Positions 44,110-56,092 of a stretch of 64,000 nucleotides of DNA are shown here, in pieces (the first letter of the stretch is position 1; every line of letters starts with the position of its first letter). Location: contig MNCI01003602.1 in the NCBI GenBank assembly GCA_015680685.1, positions 608,105 to 672,104 of the forward strand, written 5' to 3'. This DNA comes from Gnetum montanum (lineage: Eukaryota > Streptophyta > Gnetopsida > Gnetales > Gnetaceae). The position numbers were made by a program, and so were the translations under genes. The notes beneath the pieces are model-generated. The model searched no databases. It was not told where the DNA came from and saw nothing but the letters and a program-made list of their open reading frames with translations.

Positions 44110-44986
44110 TGATGAGTAATGAGGTAACCCTACACCAAACCATATTAATCACTAAGGCATTATGTGCAATCTGGTTGAATTCCATGGACCTATAGTTCTC
44201 TAGTACACTAGTTTCTCTATGAAGTGAAATGAGCATTGAGAACATTTTTTATCTTCCCAACTACACTTGTGAGGCTCAAGGGTATGGTTTAAGTGTAATT
44301 GAGGTATATGATTTTTCTTATTTTATATTTTATAGATTTGATGGCCTACACTAAGAATGAAGAGTAGAGAAATTTAAAATGTAATTCATTATTGCCTATC
44401 TAGCCTAACAAAAGTAACTCTTCGACTTTCCTAAACAAATCATGAACACATATAGCATTGTTGGGCTACCAAATGGTAAGCATTGTTGGGTTACCAAGTA
44501 CTATATGTATGCTTGAAGTGGTCATTCTTGTGTTCATTAACTACTAGAAAGTAATTGGTCAATTTGAAATGTAGTAAAGTAACATGCATAAAAGTAAAGT
44601 GCATTGACGAAGCATTAATCTATGATTTTTTTCCCATCACACTATTGCATTTAGGTACATCAGTGTTCAAAAAAAAGAACCATACACACTTAGAATCCTT
44701 TTGCAGGCACTCAGAAAATATTCTAACTATGAGGAAAATAAATTGCAAGAGCTTTGCTACTCTAGCAAAACTAACATGAAAACTATGCCTCAAAATTGGA
44801 GCCTAGGCACTATATTTATAGGCTATGATATATACCTTAGCATCGGATACCCAACATCGCAGCTAGACCTCAACGTCGCGTACTTGACAACGTAGCCTTG
44901 ACATCGTGTACCCGATGTTGCAGCGATCGAAAAATAGTGATTCATCATTTACTATGTTAATTTTTTGTATGCCTATGATTGCAACA
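44110..44986 (-). repeat. Element F 5' LTR (877 bp)
   Basis: Plus-strand start TGATGAGTAA, end TTGCAACA. Shares length and scattered blocks with the E LTR (GAGGTATATGATTTTT, and repeated GATATCG/CAACATCG text near the right end). Confidence 0.68.
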
Positions 44987-45023
44987 TTGGTGTAAAATTA
45001 TTGTTTAATTATGTGTATCTACA

Positions 45024-47560
45024 ATGGCTACTCTTAGAAAAAAAAATTTAGTAATTTTTTATGAAATTTTTATCCATGTGAACTACTTTGTATAGTTGTA
45101 GTTTCAGCTAGTAAACCTGCAATCCTCCCAGATTGTATAGATAGTGTTGGTCTAATTTTTGGATTTCAATGGCTATGTTTAGGGTTCCTAGGGGTTATTT
45201 AAATGTTATATGTTGGTTTTCAATAGTTGTTAAAATTGGTATGCCAAAAGGTAAACTAGGATTTCTAGTCAAAATTTCAATAATTTCAAAGTTGAAATTT
45301 TTATAGCTATGTGTATGTTGTTGGTCATGGGTTTGAATTTTTTATAGATTAGTTCACATAGTTTTAGTGGTTGTCATAAAAAATTTGTAATTTTATTATG
45401 TACATTTCAACCATGTGATTGCCATCTCCATCCATAGGTTACTTGGTTTTTACTTAATTTTTATATGCAAAGTGTTAATAGTTTAAATTTTATATTTTTG
45501 TTGTTTCAACCTTGAATTTAGTTTTTTTGATTTTGTATGGTGACATTGACATAGTATTTGTTATGTTTTTGCTTAATGTTGTTGAAGTTTGTTTACTGAC
45601 ATGTAGTGTTTTAATGGCTATTTTTTGGTTGTGTATGGTTTTCTTAAAGCTCATCCTAGTTGTGGTTGAGCTAGTTTGTCTCTTATGTTGCATACATACA
45701 CTAGGAACTAATAGTTCATCTCCTAATATGGTCATGGATCATGGTTCTCTTTGGTTTAGGCTAGGGACTAAGGAGTTCTTATCATTCTTGCCAAAGAACT
45801 TTAATGTGAGTTATTAGTCACACTTGGCCTACAATACTATAGCAATTATTGTGGAGACCTTCCTACTCTATTCCACTAATCTCATCATCAAGTTCATGGT
45901 CAATGATCCTACCACTCATATGGAAGGTGACTATCATGATGGAAAGTACATCCTAGATATATGTAAGTTATCCCAAATTTGGGATATGCTTGAGTTTATT
46001 CAGTATAATGCTAATAACACATTGATGATAGGCCACCAAGTTCATACTTTGTTGAAAAATCCTCTTGGAACTATCTACCATTTGGAAGCATAAGTATAAT
46101 TTTAAGTTTTTATTTGTCTATTATTTTCATTAGGTCACTTGGTATTGAAAATGTTTATTCTTTGGTTTACATGTTGCAGGTATAGGGTAGATGATGCAAG
46201 ATTGATCAAGGGTGATCAAGTCTTATCATTGGCCCACACAACATTGGAGGTTTTCAAATGAAGTCAAGTAGTGAGGTTTTTAGTGTTGGAACAACTAAAG
46301 GATGACTTTAGAAAATATACACAATGCAACTCACAAGTCTACTGTAAGTGCTTGGCCAATATGACTACTCATGATTGGTGGGGTCTCCTAGGCTTGGGTG
46401 TTCATGTAATTGTGGCCCTTAAGGTCCCCATGTTTCCTTCATGTAAGAAAAGTAAAATTATTATTATTATTATTATTATTTTGTTTATATAATGACAACA
46501 TTTTATTGTTGCATAGTTACTTGGTTATATAGGCTTTAAGTGTTTAACTAATTTTATCAATGTGGCTACAAGTTTAATTTTAAATTTGTTATGTTTGTTA
46601 TTCCTTGGTTTCATATGATGTGCCTATGCTAAAGCTAATGAGTTGTTCATGTGGTGTTTTAGGTGCTACTCCAAAATCTACTATTTCCATGATCACCTTA
46701 GGATGGATGGAGGAAACACTCATCGTCAAGTAGGGTGAAGTAGACTCAACGTAGCATTGGTTGGCTAGCCGAGCACCTAGAGACATCTAGGAGAGGATTC
46801 CAATGCTAGTTTGCTTAATTTATTTATGTTCCCTAGCCCATCCATGCCTACTATAGAGATGGTGAATGTCATTAAATCCTTTGAAAAAGGAGTCAAAAAA
46901 TTCATCACCCATATTTATAGTGTGCCTATCATCTTGGCCATTAATGATTATACATGTAAGGAACTCTTTGGCATATCTTACAATGGCATGAAGATTTCCA
47001 TAAAGGTATGGAAAGAGGTGCACCATAGGGAAGATGTGGAATAATGGCTTAACACTTGTCATGATAGTGGTGGGTTACCTTTGAACCAGTGCCAGGTCAT
47101 AGAGGTTAATGAGTTGTATCCATATTTCTATTCAAAGGCATTTCCCATGTTATTATCATAGAAAATGATCATTGGTATTTGAAAAGCTTAGAACATGAAT
47201 AAGATTCTCATAGAACTTGCCAAGTTCAACTAGGCTACTTACTAGGTCTTTGGGCTATAGGAAAAAATCCTAAAATCCCACAACAACATTGAAATGAAAA
47301 TTCATATGCATTTTTCCTTTTCTATTGAATGTCTAAGAAGATTCATAGAATTTCTTGTGGTGAAGAAGGATGGAAAGTGGGTAAATCATGATCCATCAAA
47401 ATTCTCAAAACCTTGGGTGAAACACATTATTTAATCCATGTAGGTTTAGAACCCACCAGTTGAGGATATGGAGGTGAAACACCATAAAAGTTTAGGATCC
47501 TAAAGCTTTGGTAGAGTCTTGGAATTTGGGCAGGGACTTCCACAAGTGCAACGTCATGAT
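45024..47560 (+). pseudogene. Antisense gene, copy G (relic)
   Basis: Most decayed copy, in AT-rich sequence. Exon 1 starts at 45024 (MATLRKKNLV), like MAPK... of A and C. Exon 2 is near 45596-46095: HLILVVVELV-type motif I (Asp to Glu, as in D), LGTKEFLSFLPKNFNV, then IAIIVETFLL and NNTLMIGHQVHTLLKNPLGT, equivalent to the NTLxIDDSxxKxxxNPP block of FCP1-like domains. Exon 3 lies about 46180-46445. Exon 4 (about 46660-47560) has MVNVIKSFEKGVKKFITHIY, CKELFGISYNGMKIS and FIEFLVVKKDGKWVNHDPSK. Later exons are absent. Many stops. A simple (ATT)n repeat lies in the intron at 46458-46484. Confidence 0.5.
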
Positions 47561-48558
47561 GGGCCATTAGGATAGTGTAGGCATTGAGGATAGACTGCAT
47601 AGTTTGACAAGTTTTCTATTGCCTAGACTGACAGGCTTCCTAAAATCTTTGGCCTGCCCAAATTGACAATTGACTCGGCTAATAGTTTATCCATAAACCA
47701 TGCTAGGAGTTGCTAAAAGTGTTCAGGATGAGCTAAAAATTTTGGCAATTTTTCTAACAAAGAAACCTACTATGCTACGCTACGCTGTGTAGCATAGCAA
47801 GCCTTGAGGAGACCAATCAGATGTCTAGGATGAAAATTGATAACAAGCCAGTCTTCTAGAGCATTTTCCCTATTTCACCTCTAAAATGTGAGAAAATATG
47901 GTGCAATAGAATGTGGTGAGTTTTGTCAAGAATCATCTCAATCTGAGTGCTACGCTGTGCTATGCTAGGTAGTGTAGCTTAGTGTAATGGGGATGTACTT
48001 CGATAACACTCCTACTCATACAGCTCCAACATAGTAAAAACATTTTTCCATGCTTCAATCGTTAAACAAGTGTGTTTTGCTAACACACCAGGACATGAAA
48101 AACATCCTATGAAAAAATGTTTACAAAATTAGTCAGGATTCAACCAACATGGGGTGCTACATTGTGCTACGCTATGTAGCATAGCATAGTGTAGCAAGGA
48201 CAGAATGCAAAAAGGCCCCTCTACCAAATGGCTCCAGCAAGAGGATTACACTTGGCAAGGATTCGACCTCCAAAATTACTTGTCCCACTTAGCCCTTAGG
48301 CCTCAAGCAAAGTTTCTTGATAGAACATTGCAGATTAAACAAGGATTCATGTCACATTGTCCACTACGCTATGCTACACTACATAGCATAGCACAGTGTA
48401 CAAAGGATGCAGAACAAAAAAATTTCCCAAGGACGAACTCAGCAGGTCCAAAGGCTTTCCATCATGAAAGATGAAGTTATAGTTCCTTGCCTAACCAAGC
48501 TTCAGATAGATGCTCTTGGCTTTTAGGTAAGACTTTCTTTAAGATCAGCGGTTATGCT
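47561..48558. repeat. Relic with four hairpin palindromes about 200 bp apart
   Basis: No gene. Palindromes made of TACGCTA/TAGCATA words lie at about 47770, 47950, 48155 and 48362, separated by 180-210 bp of diverged sequence. The arrangement resembles the interior of the LTRs of A and C, so this may be an LTR remnant of the element that carried gene G. Confidence 0.45.
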
Positions 48559-50287
48559 TGTAGCGACCGAAAATGCCGGTGGCTAGAAAACATCGAGAGG
48601 TTGTCAGTCATTGATAGTCTTAACCTAAATCTGTGGGAGGGCTATGCTAGATAAAATAGAAATAGGGCACCCTGAATGGTCTAGTTGATCAGATAGGGAC
48701 TTATTCAATGTTAATATAACTTTTTGCAACCAGATAATTTGAAAATGAGACTGATAGCGCAAAATAATGCTTGAATGTAAAAGAGGCAGAAAATAGTGTA
48801 AAATGCAATGATAAGCTAGAGAAAAAGTAAAATGTAGTTAGAAACATGCACCACTTCAAGAATGTGACTTCGCTCTATCAATGTGAACACAATTGGTTGC
48901 ACGATGTTGAGGGGCATAGGGATCCCAAGAGTAGCTAAGACGTTTAGAGCAAGACAGCTGTATGCTTGAACGCAGACTTGGGAGTCAACCATGCAGAATG
49001 CTATGAGGATAGCAGGAAAGAATAGAGAAAAATTTCAAATGGGAATGCTAACTATCTACAATGTCAAATAAGATGTTTACAACGCTCAAGAATACAATGC
49101 TAACTTTTTTCTTGTTTGCTAGTTAAAGGACCAGCCAACCGACCGAGCGAGAAAAGGATCCCCTGAGTGTTGTTTATTGGGATATTTATAGGGTCAAGGG
49201 CATGCAAAAGATGTGGTTTGGACACCACGTTCCTTAGGCCTATGTTGATTTTTCTGTGCTACATAGGCATGCATGACCATTGGGCATGCATGTCCATTGG
49301 ACGAGCTAGCCATGCTATAATTGCGAACCTGCCATGCTATAATTTCATCGTTAGAGCTTGGAGACATGTGCCAGCAGTGCAATTAGATGAAATAATGGTC
49401 AAAATGGATGAAATGCATTTATGTAGCACAGTTTTGTGCTATTCTGTGCTATGCTTTGTAGCATGGAATATTTGACGTAGCGTAGCATCTTGTTATGTTG
49501 TGCTACGCTACACATTGTAGTGTAGCGTAACCGCCAATTCAAAGCAAAAATTTGCATTGTGTCTTGTTGCATGAATTGGAAACCTTTGAAGTGCTGTGAT
49601 TGTTTATTGCATATTTGCTATGCTACGTAGTGTAGCATAGTGTAGTGGTTGGCCTTAGTCACAAAAACGTCACCAATCTACAAACTTTTCCTTTTGCACT
49701 GTGAAACTTGCGAAACTTTCAAACTTGCTGATCCTGCCCTTTGAGATGCCCTCTGTCACTTTCGTAGAATTGCTATGTTGCACTACACCATGTAGCTTAG
49801 CGTAGTGTAGCGGCCAACATGGCCTACTTTTTGCCAAGTTTGCCACTTTTTGACGGAAGGAGACATTACTAAAGGACTTGAAGTTGAGCGAGGGGACTGA
49901 CCATCTAGCTTTTTCTACACTGTGCTATGCTGCGTAGCATAGCATAGCATAGTACTACACTTCTACAAACATCTTCTAAAGTTTGCTATGCTACATAGCG
50001 TAGCGTAGGAGAACTTGTTGACTTAGAAAACTTGCTGAAGTATTTTGTGCATTTTGAGCATCGCCAACAATTCCACACATCGCTCCTAAGTGCACGGTCG
50101 GCTAGGTGAATTACTTAGGTGGGTAGGCTAGAGAATCCATTTAGCTTGCTGACGCCTGCATTAGAAAACTTGCGAGATTAGACAATCTAAACATTAGAGC
50201 ATCTATCTCCTGAATAACTACCATGATGTTGTGTGAATTGCAAAGACCTAGTGAAGCAAGCATGCCTTCAAATTTTGGGGCGTTTCA
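48559..50287 (-). repeat. Element C 3' LTR (1729 bp)
   Basis: Plus-strand start TGTAGCGACC, end GCGTTTCA. The first 150 bp resemble the A LTR (GAGGGCTATGCTAGA, GGCACCCTGAATGGTC, AGATAGGGACTTA). The second half has at least five TACGCTA-type palindromes (around 49440, 49504-49530, 49616, 49770, 49920, 49985). Confidence 0.82.
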
Positions 50288-50304
50288 TTGGCCCCTCTTT
50301 GTCG
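50288..50304 (-). other. Polypurine tract of element C
   Basis: Minus strand TGTCGACAAAGAGGGGCCAA immediately before the LTR. Confidence 0.7.
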
Positions 50305-51340
50305 ACAACTGGAGGATGGGCTTGATGGATGTTGACAAAGAATATGAAATAGCACGGAAGAAAGAATGCTAACATTGTGGTTTGGTAATTGTCAAGATGT
50401 TGCTTAGCTATGCTTGAGAGTGTTGCATTGGTTTTTTTGGGGGGATGGGCGAAGCAGGGAGGAAGGGGATTTAGGAAAAGGATAAAGATGAGGCTTAGTA
50501 GAGTCCCTCGTTGGAGTGCTCATGAGGGATTTGTTCACATTTTCATCTTTACTTTCGCTAACCTTCAAGCTCTTGTAGGACAATTGTTTCTTTCCCAGGA
50601 TGAGTTGTGTTACATCCGTGTAGGGTTTTGACCTGCCTACAGATGCTTCCCATGTGGTGAGCTATGTTACACACGTTATGGAATTTACACTCTGAAGTAG
50701 CCAAGCTACTCGAGACACTCACTTCACAATGCTGTAGCATTTGTTGCTGTGGCAAGATGTACCTTCGGTTGATGCCTCTCCAGAACACACCCTATGAACA
50801 CAGAGAGCAAACGAGAAGAAACAACCATGATGAAAAATGAGGGTAAAGGTCTTGCTTGCTATAGGCATTGTTGAAGCTCTTGGATACCTTTGCTGGTGCA
50901 TGGTGTCCAAAGTGGAAAGGCCACCAATGACCTTGGCAGTGTCAGCATGGAGGAGTTGGCATCAAAGGACACCAGGAGTTGCTATGTAGGTGGGTGCTTA
51001 AGAATCCCTGCCAAAGGCATACATCCTCAGTTCAGCTATGGGATTAGCTACCACAGAGCTAAACATCGTTTGAGCCCAGAAACTAGTAGGGAGCTGGAGG
51101 ATAACAATATTGTGGCTGGGCCACAATACTGCTGGAAATCCAGTAGTAGGCACTAACTGAGGAACTACTGTCAGGGTGATGGGCCATGGCGATGGTAGGT
51201 CTAGGGGTCAGTGAGATGTCATACGACATCTTTGAGGGATCAGTAGGATGCCAAGAATGGAAGCATTGCATATGTTCCAGAGCATGTCCTCATTGCATCA
51301 CGAATTGCATTCTAGAACTACAACTCCCCCCCCCCCCATG
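50305..51340 (-). other. Element C 3' untranslated region
   Basis: No recognised gene. Shares short blocks with 14146-15285 of element A. A C-run lies at about 51327-51337. Confidence 0.45.
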
Positions 51341-51343
51341 TTA

Positions 51344-51455
51344 GCACTGTGCATGCTTGCCTGATGTGCACATGCTTGCTTGATGTGTGCACACTCGCTT
51401 GATATGTGCATGTTTACTTGATGTGTGCATGCTCGCTTGATGTGTACTTGGTGTA
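51344..51455. repeat. Minisatellite of about 21 bp
   Basis: Five to six units of GCATGCTTGCTTGATGTGT with small changes. Frames through it translate as repeated HQASMH-type text. Not shared with element A. Confidence 0.75.
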
Positions 51456-51477
51456 GATGCATGTTGGGGACATGCCG

Positions 51478-51800
51478 CGAACCTAGTTTAAGGTCCTGGT
51501 AGACCATGTGTTGGTTTATGGTCCTAGTGGACTGCTGTGCTAGTTTAAGGTCCTAGAAGACCATATGTGCTAGTTTAACATCATAGCAGATGTCTGTTAC
51601 CAGTTTAACATCATAGCAGACAAGTTGTGCCAGTTTACAGTCATAGCATACTGTGGTGAAGCTGTGCCAGTTTAGTGTCATAGCAGACTTTTGCTTACCT
51701 TTTCTAGTTTTACGTCATAGTAGACGTTTTGTGCCTATTTTACGTCATAGCAGATGATCTATGATAGTTTTATGTCATAGCAGATGGTTGCCTATCTACT
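51478..51800. repeat. Hairpin repeat array between integrase and 3' LTR of element C
   Basis: About eleven units, each CTAGTTTA or CCAGTTTA followed by stem, 6-base loop and complementary stem. Verified cases: GGTC-CTGGTA-GACC (51492-51505), ACATC-ATAGCA-GATGT (51578-51593), ACAGT...ACTGT (51637-51654), ACGTC-ATAGTA-GACGT (51712-51727). Stem sequences differ while pairing is kept; the loop ATAGCA is nearly constant. Confidence 0.78.
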
Positions 51801-51839
51801 CCATGTGCTTAGATGTAGTACGGCTTGAGGTATGAGTGG

Positions 51840-53250
51840 TTCACCGGGTTGGCAAACTCGTTCCTGTCCATGTCTGCTAGTTTGAAGGCTCCATTCCAAA
51901 AGGCTTTAGTGACCATATACGGGCCTTCCTAGTTGGTTGAGAATTCACTCACATGCTCATGGATGGCCTTGAGGATGAGGTATCCCTTATGTACTGGCTG
52001 TTGATGCAGGTTCTCATGGTTTTTTTGTTGTTGCTTGCTTTGGTAGCGCTCTATGTGAATTAGCGTTTGTGTGCGCTCCTCCTCTATTGAGTTGAGGTCC
52101 ATGATCCGTGACTCATTGTTCTAGGCTTTGATCACAACATTAGATAGGATCATCTGGAGTGATGGTACCTGCAACTCAAGAGGCAACACAGCTTCAGATC
52201 CATAGGTAACACTATAAGGAGTCTTACTTGTCATGGTTCTGCATGTTGTCCTGTAGGCCCACAAAACATAGAGGATTTGCTCATGCCACTACCTCTTGCT
52301 ATTGTTGAGCAATCTATTTAGCAAGTTAATGATGGTCTTATTTTTAGCCTCCACTTGCCCATTCTCCTGCGGATAGTACATGGAGGAGAATGATTGCCTA
52401 ATGCCAAGATTGATGCAGAAGGTTTAGGATTCCGTACTACTGAATTGTGGCCCATTTATGGTTAGAATAGTCATCAAAAGCCCAAACCTTGTCACAATGT
52501 TATCTAGGATGAAGTGGAAAACCTACTAAGATGTCATCTTCCTCAGAGGAATAGCTTCCACCCACTTAGTAAAATATTTAGTGGTGGTGATGATGAAGCT
52601 ATGCCCTATGGAGGATTTGAACATGATAGGTCCTATGAGGTCTAGTCCCCATCGCTGGAAAGGCCATGTGATCTGGGTTGGGTGTAGCTCTGTAGGTGCA
52701 ACATGTATGAGGTTTGCGTGTCTCTAGCATAGGTCACACATCTTTACTTTTGACAGGCAGTCATGCTCCATGTGGGGCCAATAGTACCCTAGGTATATGA
52801 TTTTTGTATCCAGAGCCCTAGGTGCTATGTGTTCACCACACAGTCCCTCATGCACTTCATTAAATACCTTCTGTGCCTACTCCCCATCCACACATGTTAG
52901 CAATATCCCATCATAGGAGCATTGGCACATGGCTTCATTTCCCATGAGCATGTATTATCGAGCATGCTTTCGGATTGCATCTCTCTGGGTAGATGTCAAT
53001 CTATTCGGGGGTTCACTGTGTTGCAGGTAGGATTTAATGTTGACATACCACTCCTAGGTGTTCGCAACACTGATAGAGACCACATGTCCCACCTGAGTGA
53101 TGGGCTCAGTACATTCAACAATTGAGGTAGGAAAATTAGCAAACGAGTGTGGTGTGATATTTAGTGCTAGGGTGGCTAAGGCATCTATTATAGTTTTCTC
53201 GTTGCATGGCATGTGTTGCACATTTGTGGTTGCAAATTATTTGAGCAAGG
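51840..53250 (-). pseudogene. Element C integrase
   Basis: Same domain order as in A. Zinc-binding region VHEGLCGEHIAPRALDTKII with CDLC, core WGLDLIGPIMFKSSIGHSFI, later NGPQFSS and PQENGQVEAKNKTIINLL. The second catalytic Asp is Asn here (TINGPQ instead of TDNGPH). The C-terminal part VTYGSEAVLPLELQVPS and FKLADMDRNEFANPVNHSYL ends at about 51840. Several stops. Confidence 0.85.
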
Positions 53251-53272
53251 TTTTTGCTAGGTCATAGTAGGG

Positions 53273-53700
53273 CTATAGGTGTGTAGCTTTGCAAGCATAA
53301 ACCCCAATGATTTGATTCACAACTAGTTGTGAATATCCATGAATTGCCAGGTGTTGTATGCGCAGTGTTTGAGCAGCTGAGAGGCCTCTGAGTAGCCCCT
53401 CGTACTCTACCACATTGTTTGTGTAGGGGAACGCAAAACGATAAGAAAATGGGTGCATTTTCCCAAAGGGAAACGTAATAACAGTAGTTGCACTACCTCC
53501 GTGCATGGTCAAGGCATTGTCGAAGTGCAAGATAGCTTCGAGATGCGATGGGATGATGTTAATAGTGCTAATGTGCTCCTCTGGGAATTCGAGGTCTATG
53601 GTTGCCTGGTTGTCGACAGGTGAGGCCATAAGTTGCATCGCTATGGCTTAACCCTTCATTGACGAATAGCTTACATAGTGTAATTTGAAATTTGCAGTTA
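53273..53700 (-). pseudogene. Element C archaeal-type RNase H domain
   Basis: Minus frame 53638-53273: ILHFDNALTMHGGSATTVIT, FPYTNNVVEYEGLLRGLSAA, HLAIHGYSQLVVNQIIGVY. First Asp and Glu are kept; the third acidic residue (GDS in A) reads GYS. Confidence 0.8.
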
Positions 53701-53710
53701 TTTCTTTCCA

Positions 53711-54115
53711 TTAGGCTATCCTGCTACTATCATACAGGTTGTTGGTGATAGCCCGGAGTATGTTGTTTTTGCAAATAATGTTGATTATACTGTGAAATAG
53801 GTAATGCCTCCACTTTTTTAGCGCAAACACTAAGGCAAGGAAATTCCTCTCTACTTCATTGTATTTTGCCTCATGTGCTATTAATTCATGACTCAGATAA
53901 TACACTAGTATCTCAGATCTGTCATCTCATTTCTGACATAGCAGTGCTATGATAGATGTGTTGGAGGTGGCAAGGTAGATGAAGACAGGATTATTCCTTT
54001 GTGGTGGGTGCATAGTTGGGAGGTACAAAAGTTCTTTCTTTAGGTCATCGAAGGCTTGTTGACATTGAGTTGTCCATTCGAAGTTAACCCATTTCTTTAG
54101 AAGATGTTGCATGGT
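53711..54115 (-). pseudogene. Element C first RNase H domain
   Basis: Minus frames 54112-53927 and 53905-53711: FEWTTQCQQAFDDLKKELLY, PVFIYLATSNTSIIALLCQK, then YYLSHELIAHEAKYNEVERN and FALKKWRHYLFHS. One stop between the frames. The YLATSN stretch has Asn where A has Asp. Confidence 0.8.
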
Positions 54116-54157
54116 GTGTAACTTGTTAGTTAACCTTGCTATAAACCTTTGAATGAA

Positions 54158-55284
54158 CTATATCCTATCTTGCAACCCACATAACTCTTTAAGGTTTGTA
54201 GGAGGTACCAGGTTGATGATGACCTTAAATTTTTTAGGGTCCACCCTTATCCCAGTCTCTGATACTACAAACCCTAACATGCATTCGATTTTTACCCCAA
54301 AGACACACTTCTTAGGATTCAGGCATAAATCATGCATTTGACAACACTTGAGGACTACCCCTAGATCATGTGGGTGATCAGTAGCCTCTTTGGACTTGAC
54401 CACTATATCATCTACGTAGTTGTTAAACATTTCTAGGATGTAGTCATTGAAGATGTAGGTCATGGTTCGCTGGTAGGTTTCTCTGGCATTCTTGAGTCCA
54501 AAAGGCATCATGGTGTAACAAAACGTACCCCATGGAGTCATGAAGGTTGTTGTTAGTTGATGCTCTAGGTTAATGTGGATTTGGTTGTAGTTAGAGAAAC
54601 CATACATGAAGGATAATAGAGCATGACCAGTTGTAGTGTCGATGAGTTGATCAATGCTTAGAAGTAGGGAATCGTCCTTGATTATTGCTTTGTTCAAATC
54701 CCAGATGTCTATACAGATCCGTATTCCTCCCGTTTTCTTAGAAACTACAATGATGTTGGATACCCATTCTGAATAATCAATTGCATGGATGAAATCAACT
54801 TGGTATAGCTTGGTGATTTCATCCCTTATGACTAGTGCAGTTTCTGGCTTAACCTTGTGGGCTTTCTACTTGACTGCCTTCATGCGCGGGTCTAGGATGA
54901 TGTTGTGCTATATTAGCCTCGGATCTAAACCTGGCATGTTGCTATACAACCATGCAAAGACTTTAATGTTGTCTTGCATAATTTTGACTACATATTTATG
55001 TGTCTATGCATCTTAGAGGGAACTAAGTTTTAACATTTTTACTTCCCCTTTTGATGTGGTCATAGGCATTTTGATGAGAGGGTCCTTAGTTACATCCCCG
55101 ACCTCTAAATCTAGAGTTCGGACCAGATACTCGGGCTAGTCTGGGGATGTTTCTAAGGATGCTATGGTGCTAGCTATGGTTGACTCCCAGTCAATTAGGT
55201 CTAGGTTCAATTGTCTTACAAGCTTGCCATGTGGACCTGCTAAGGCTACGGGTGCAGAGAGACCGTAATAGATTTCCATTCGAC
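54158..55284 (-). pseudogene. Element C reverse transcriptase
   Basis: Upstream part MEIYYGLSAPVALAGPHGKL (from about 55278) parallels A. Minus frame 54697-54158 is open for 179 residues: LLLSIDQLIDTTTGHALLSF, YNQIHINLEHQLTTTFMTPW, GTFCYTMMPFGLKNARETYQ, the catalytic FNNYVDDIVVKS, then CVFGVKIECMLGFVVSETGI. It is a better-preserved segment than in A; stops occur upstream. Confidence 0.88.
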
Positions 55285-55292
55285 CTGCTAGA
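55284..55292 (-). promoter_or_regulatory. Candidate splice acceptor before RT of element C
   Basis: Minus strand TTCATTCTAGCAG followed by GTCGAATGG, with a pyrimidine-rich lead. Same position relative to the RT frame as in A. A possible donor AGAAGCAG/GTACGC lies at 61083-61081 after protease. Confidence 0.35.
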
Positions 55293-55884
55293 ATGAAATG
55301 AAAGTTTGTTTAGGTGGCACCTATTTGCAGTAATCATGTACAATAGAAAAAAAATTGCACAATAGTAATGAAGTGTAATTGGTAAAGCGTGAGACAAAGA
55401 TTAAGACTTGCTAGCTTGGAGTTATGGTGGATCGCTAAGACGTGAAGATGAAAACCCACTAAAGATGCAAAGCTGCCAATGTGCAAATGTGAAGCTGCTA
55501 GTTTAGTGTCATTTCAAACTGCTTAGAGGTAAAAATGTCAAACTTCTAGTATGCAATACGGAAAGTTGCAAGCAAAAAAACATAAAACTGCTAAAATGTA
55601 AAGTCACTAGTTTATCATTATTGCAGACCATAAATGTGTGTAAGATCGAGATTGCTAGTTTAAGGTCTTTTTGGACTAGCACTATCGCAGCTACGCTAAG
55701 CTTGCTAGTTTAAGGTCTTTCCAGATTGGTAACTAAAAATATCTATTTTCTATCCTTTTAAGGAAAGAAAATGGTTAGCTCAAAGCGTGCCAAGATCTTT
55801 CACCCAGATCTACCTCTTTTAATTGCCAACAGTGCTACAGTGTCACGGAGAACATACTACACTACACAGTATACCCTGCATTAA
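55293..55884. repeat. Spacer between RT and antisense gene promoter, element C
   Basis: No gene. From 55490 to 55740 it contains degenerate hairpin units: CTAGTTTAAGGTC-TTTTTG-GACT at about 55656 and CTAGTTTAAGGTC-TTTCCA-GATT at about 55706, plus older ones. Confidence 0.55.
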
Positions 55885-55940
55885 ATAGAAAGAGAGAGAG
55901 AGAGGAAAGTTTTCCTTTTCTATCATTATGGCTATAAATA
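55885..55940 (+). promoter_or_regulatory. Promoter of antisense gene, copy C
   Basis: A GA-repeat (55889-55905) is followed 26 bases later by the canonical plant TATA box GCTATAAATAGG (55931-55942). The first conserved ATG lies at 56093, leaving room for a normal 5' UTR of about 120 bases. This supports independent transcription on the strand opposite to the retrotransposon. Confidence 0.6.
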
Positions 55941-56092
55941 GGAATTAAGCCCTTGTAAACTCATCATCTTCACCATAATGGTGCAGAGCCCACATTCGGA
56001 ACACACAGTGATTGCGGAGCATAGGACGATTGCGCTAACGGAGGCAAGACAGTTTTTTGCATAGCAGCGAGGAAGAGTCGACAAGTAGAAAG

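Larger units (their letters stand above)
41611..44986 (-). mobile_element. Element F: second Athila-like element, 5' part
   Basis: Same family as E: LTR 44110-44986, PBS 44091-44109, gag from 43949. Its sequence stops at 41611 where the E LTR begins, so E is inserted in F. It ends 38 bases before the first exon of antisense gene G. Confidence 0.65.

Noticed and set aside
46458-46484. (ATT)n run
   Set aside because: Ordinary microsatellite inside an intron of the gene G relic; no further meaning seen.
49167-49475. 102-residue plus-strand frame inside the element C LTR
   Set aside because: No domain, not conserved in the A or B LTRs, and it spans hairpin palindromes.
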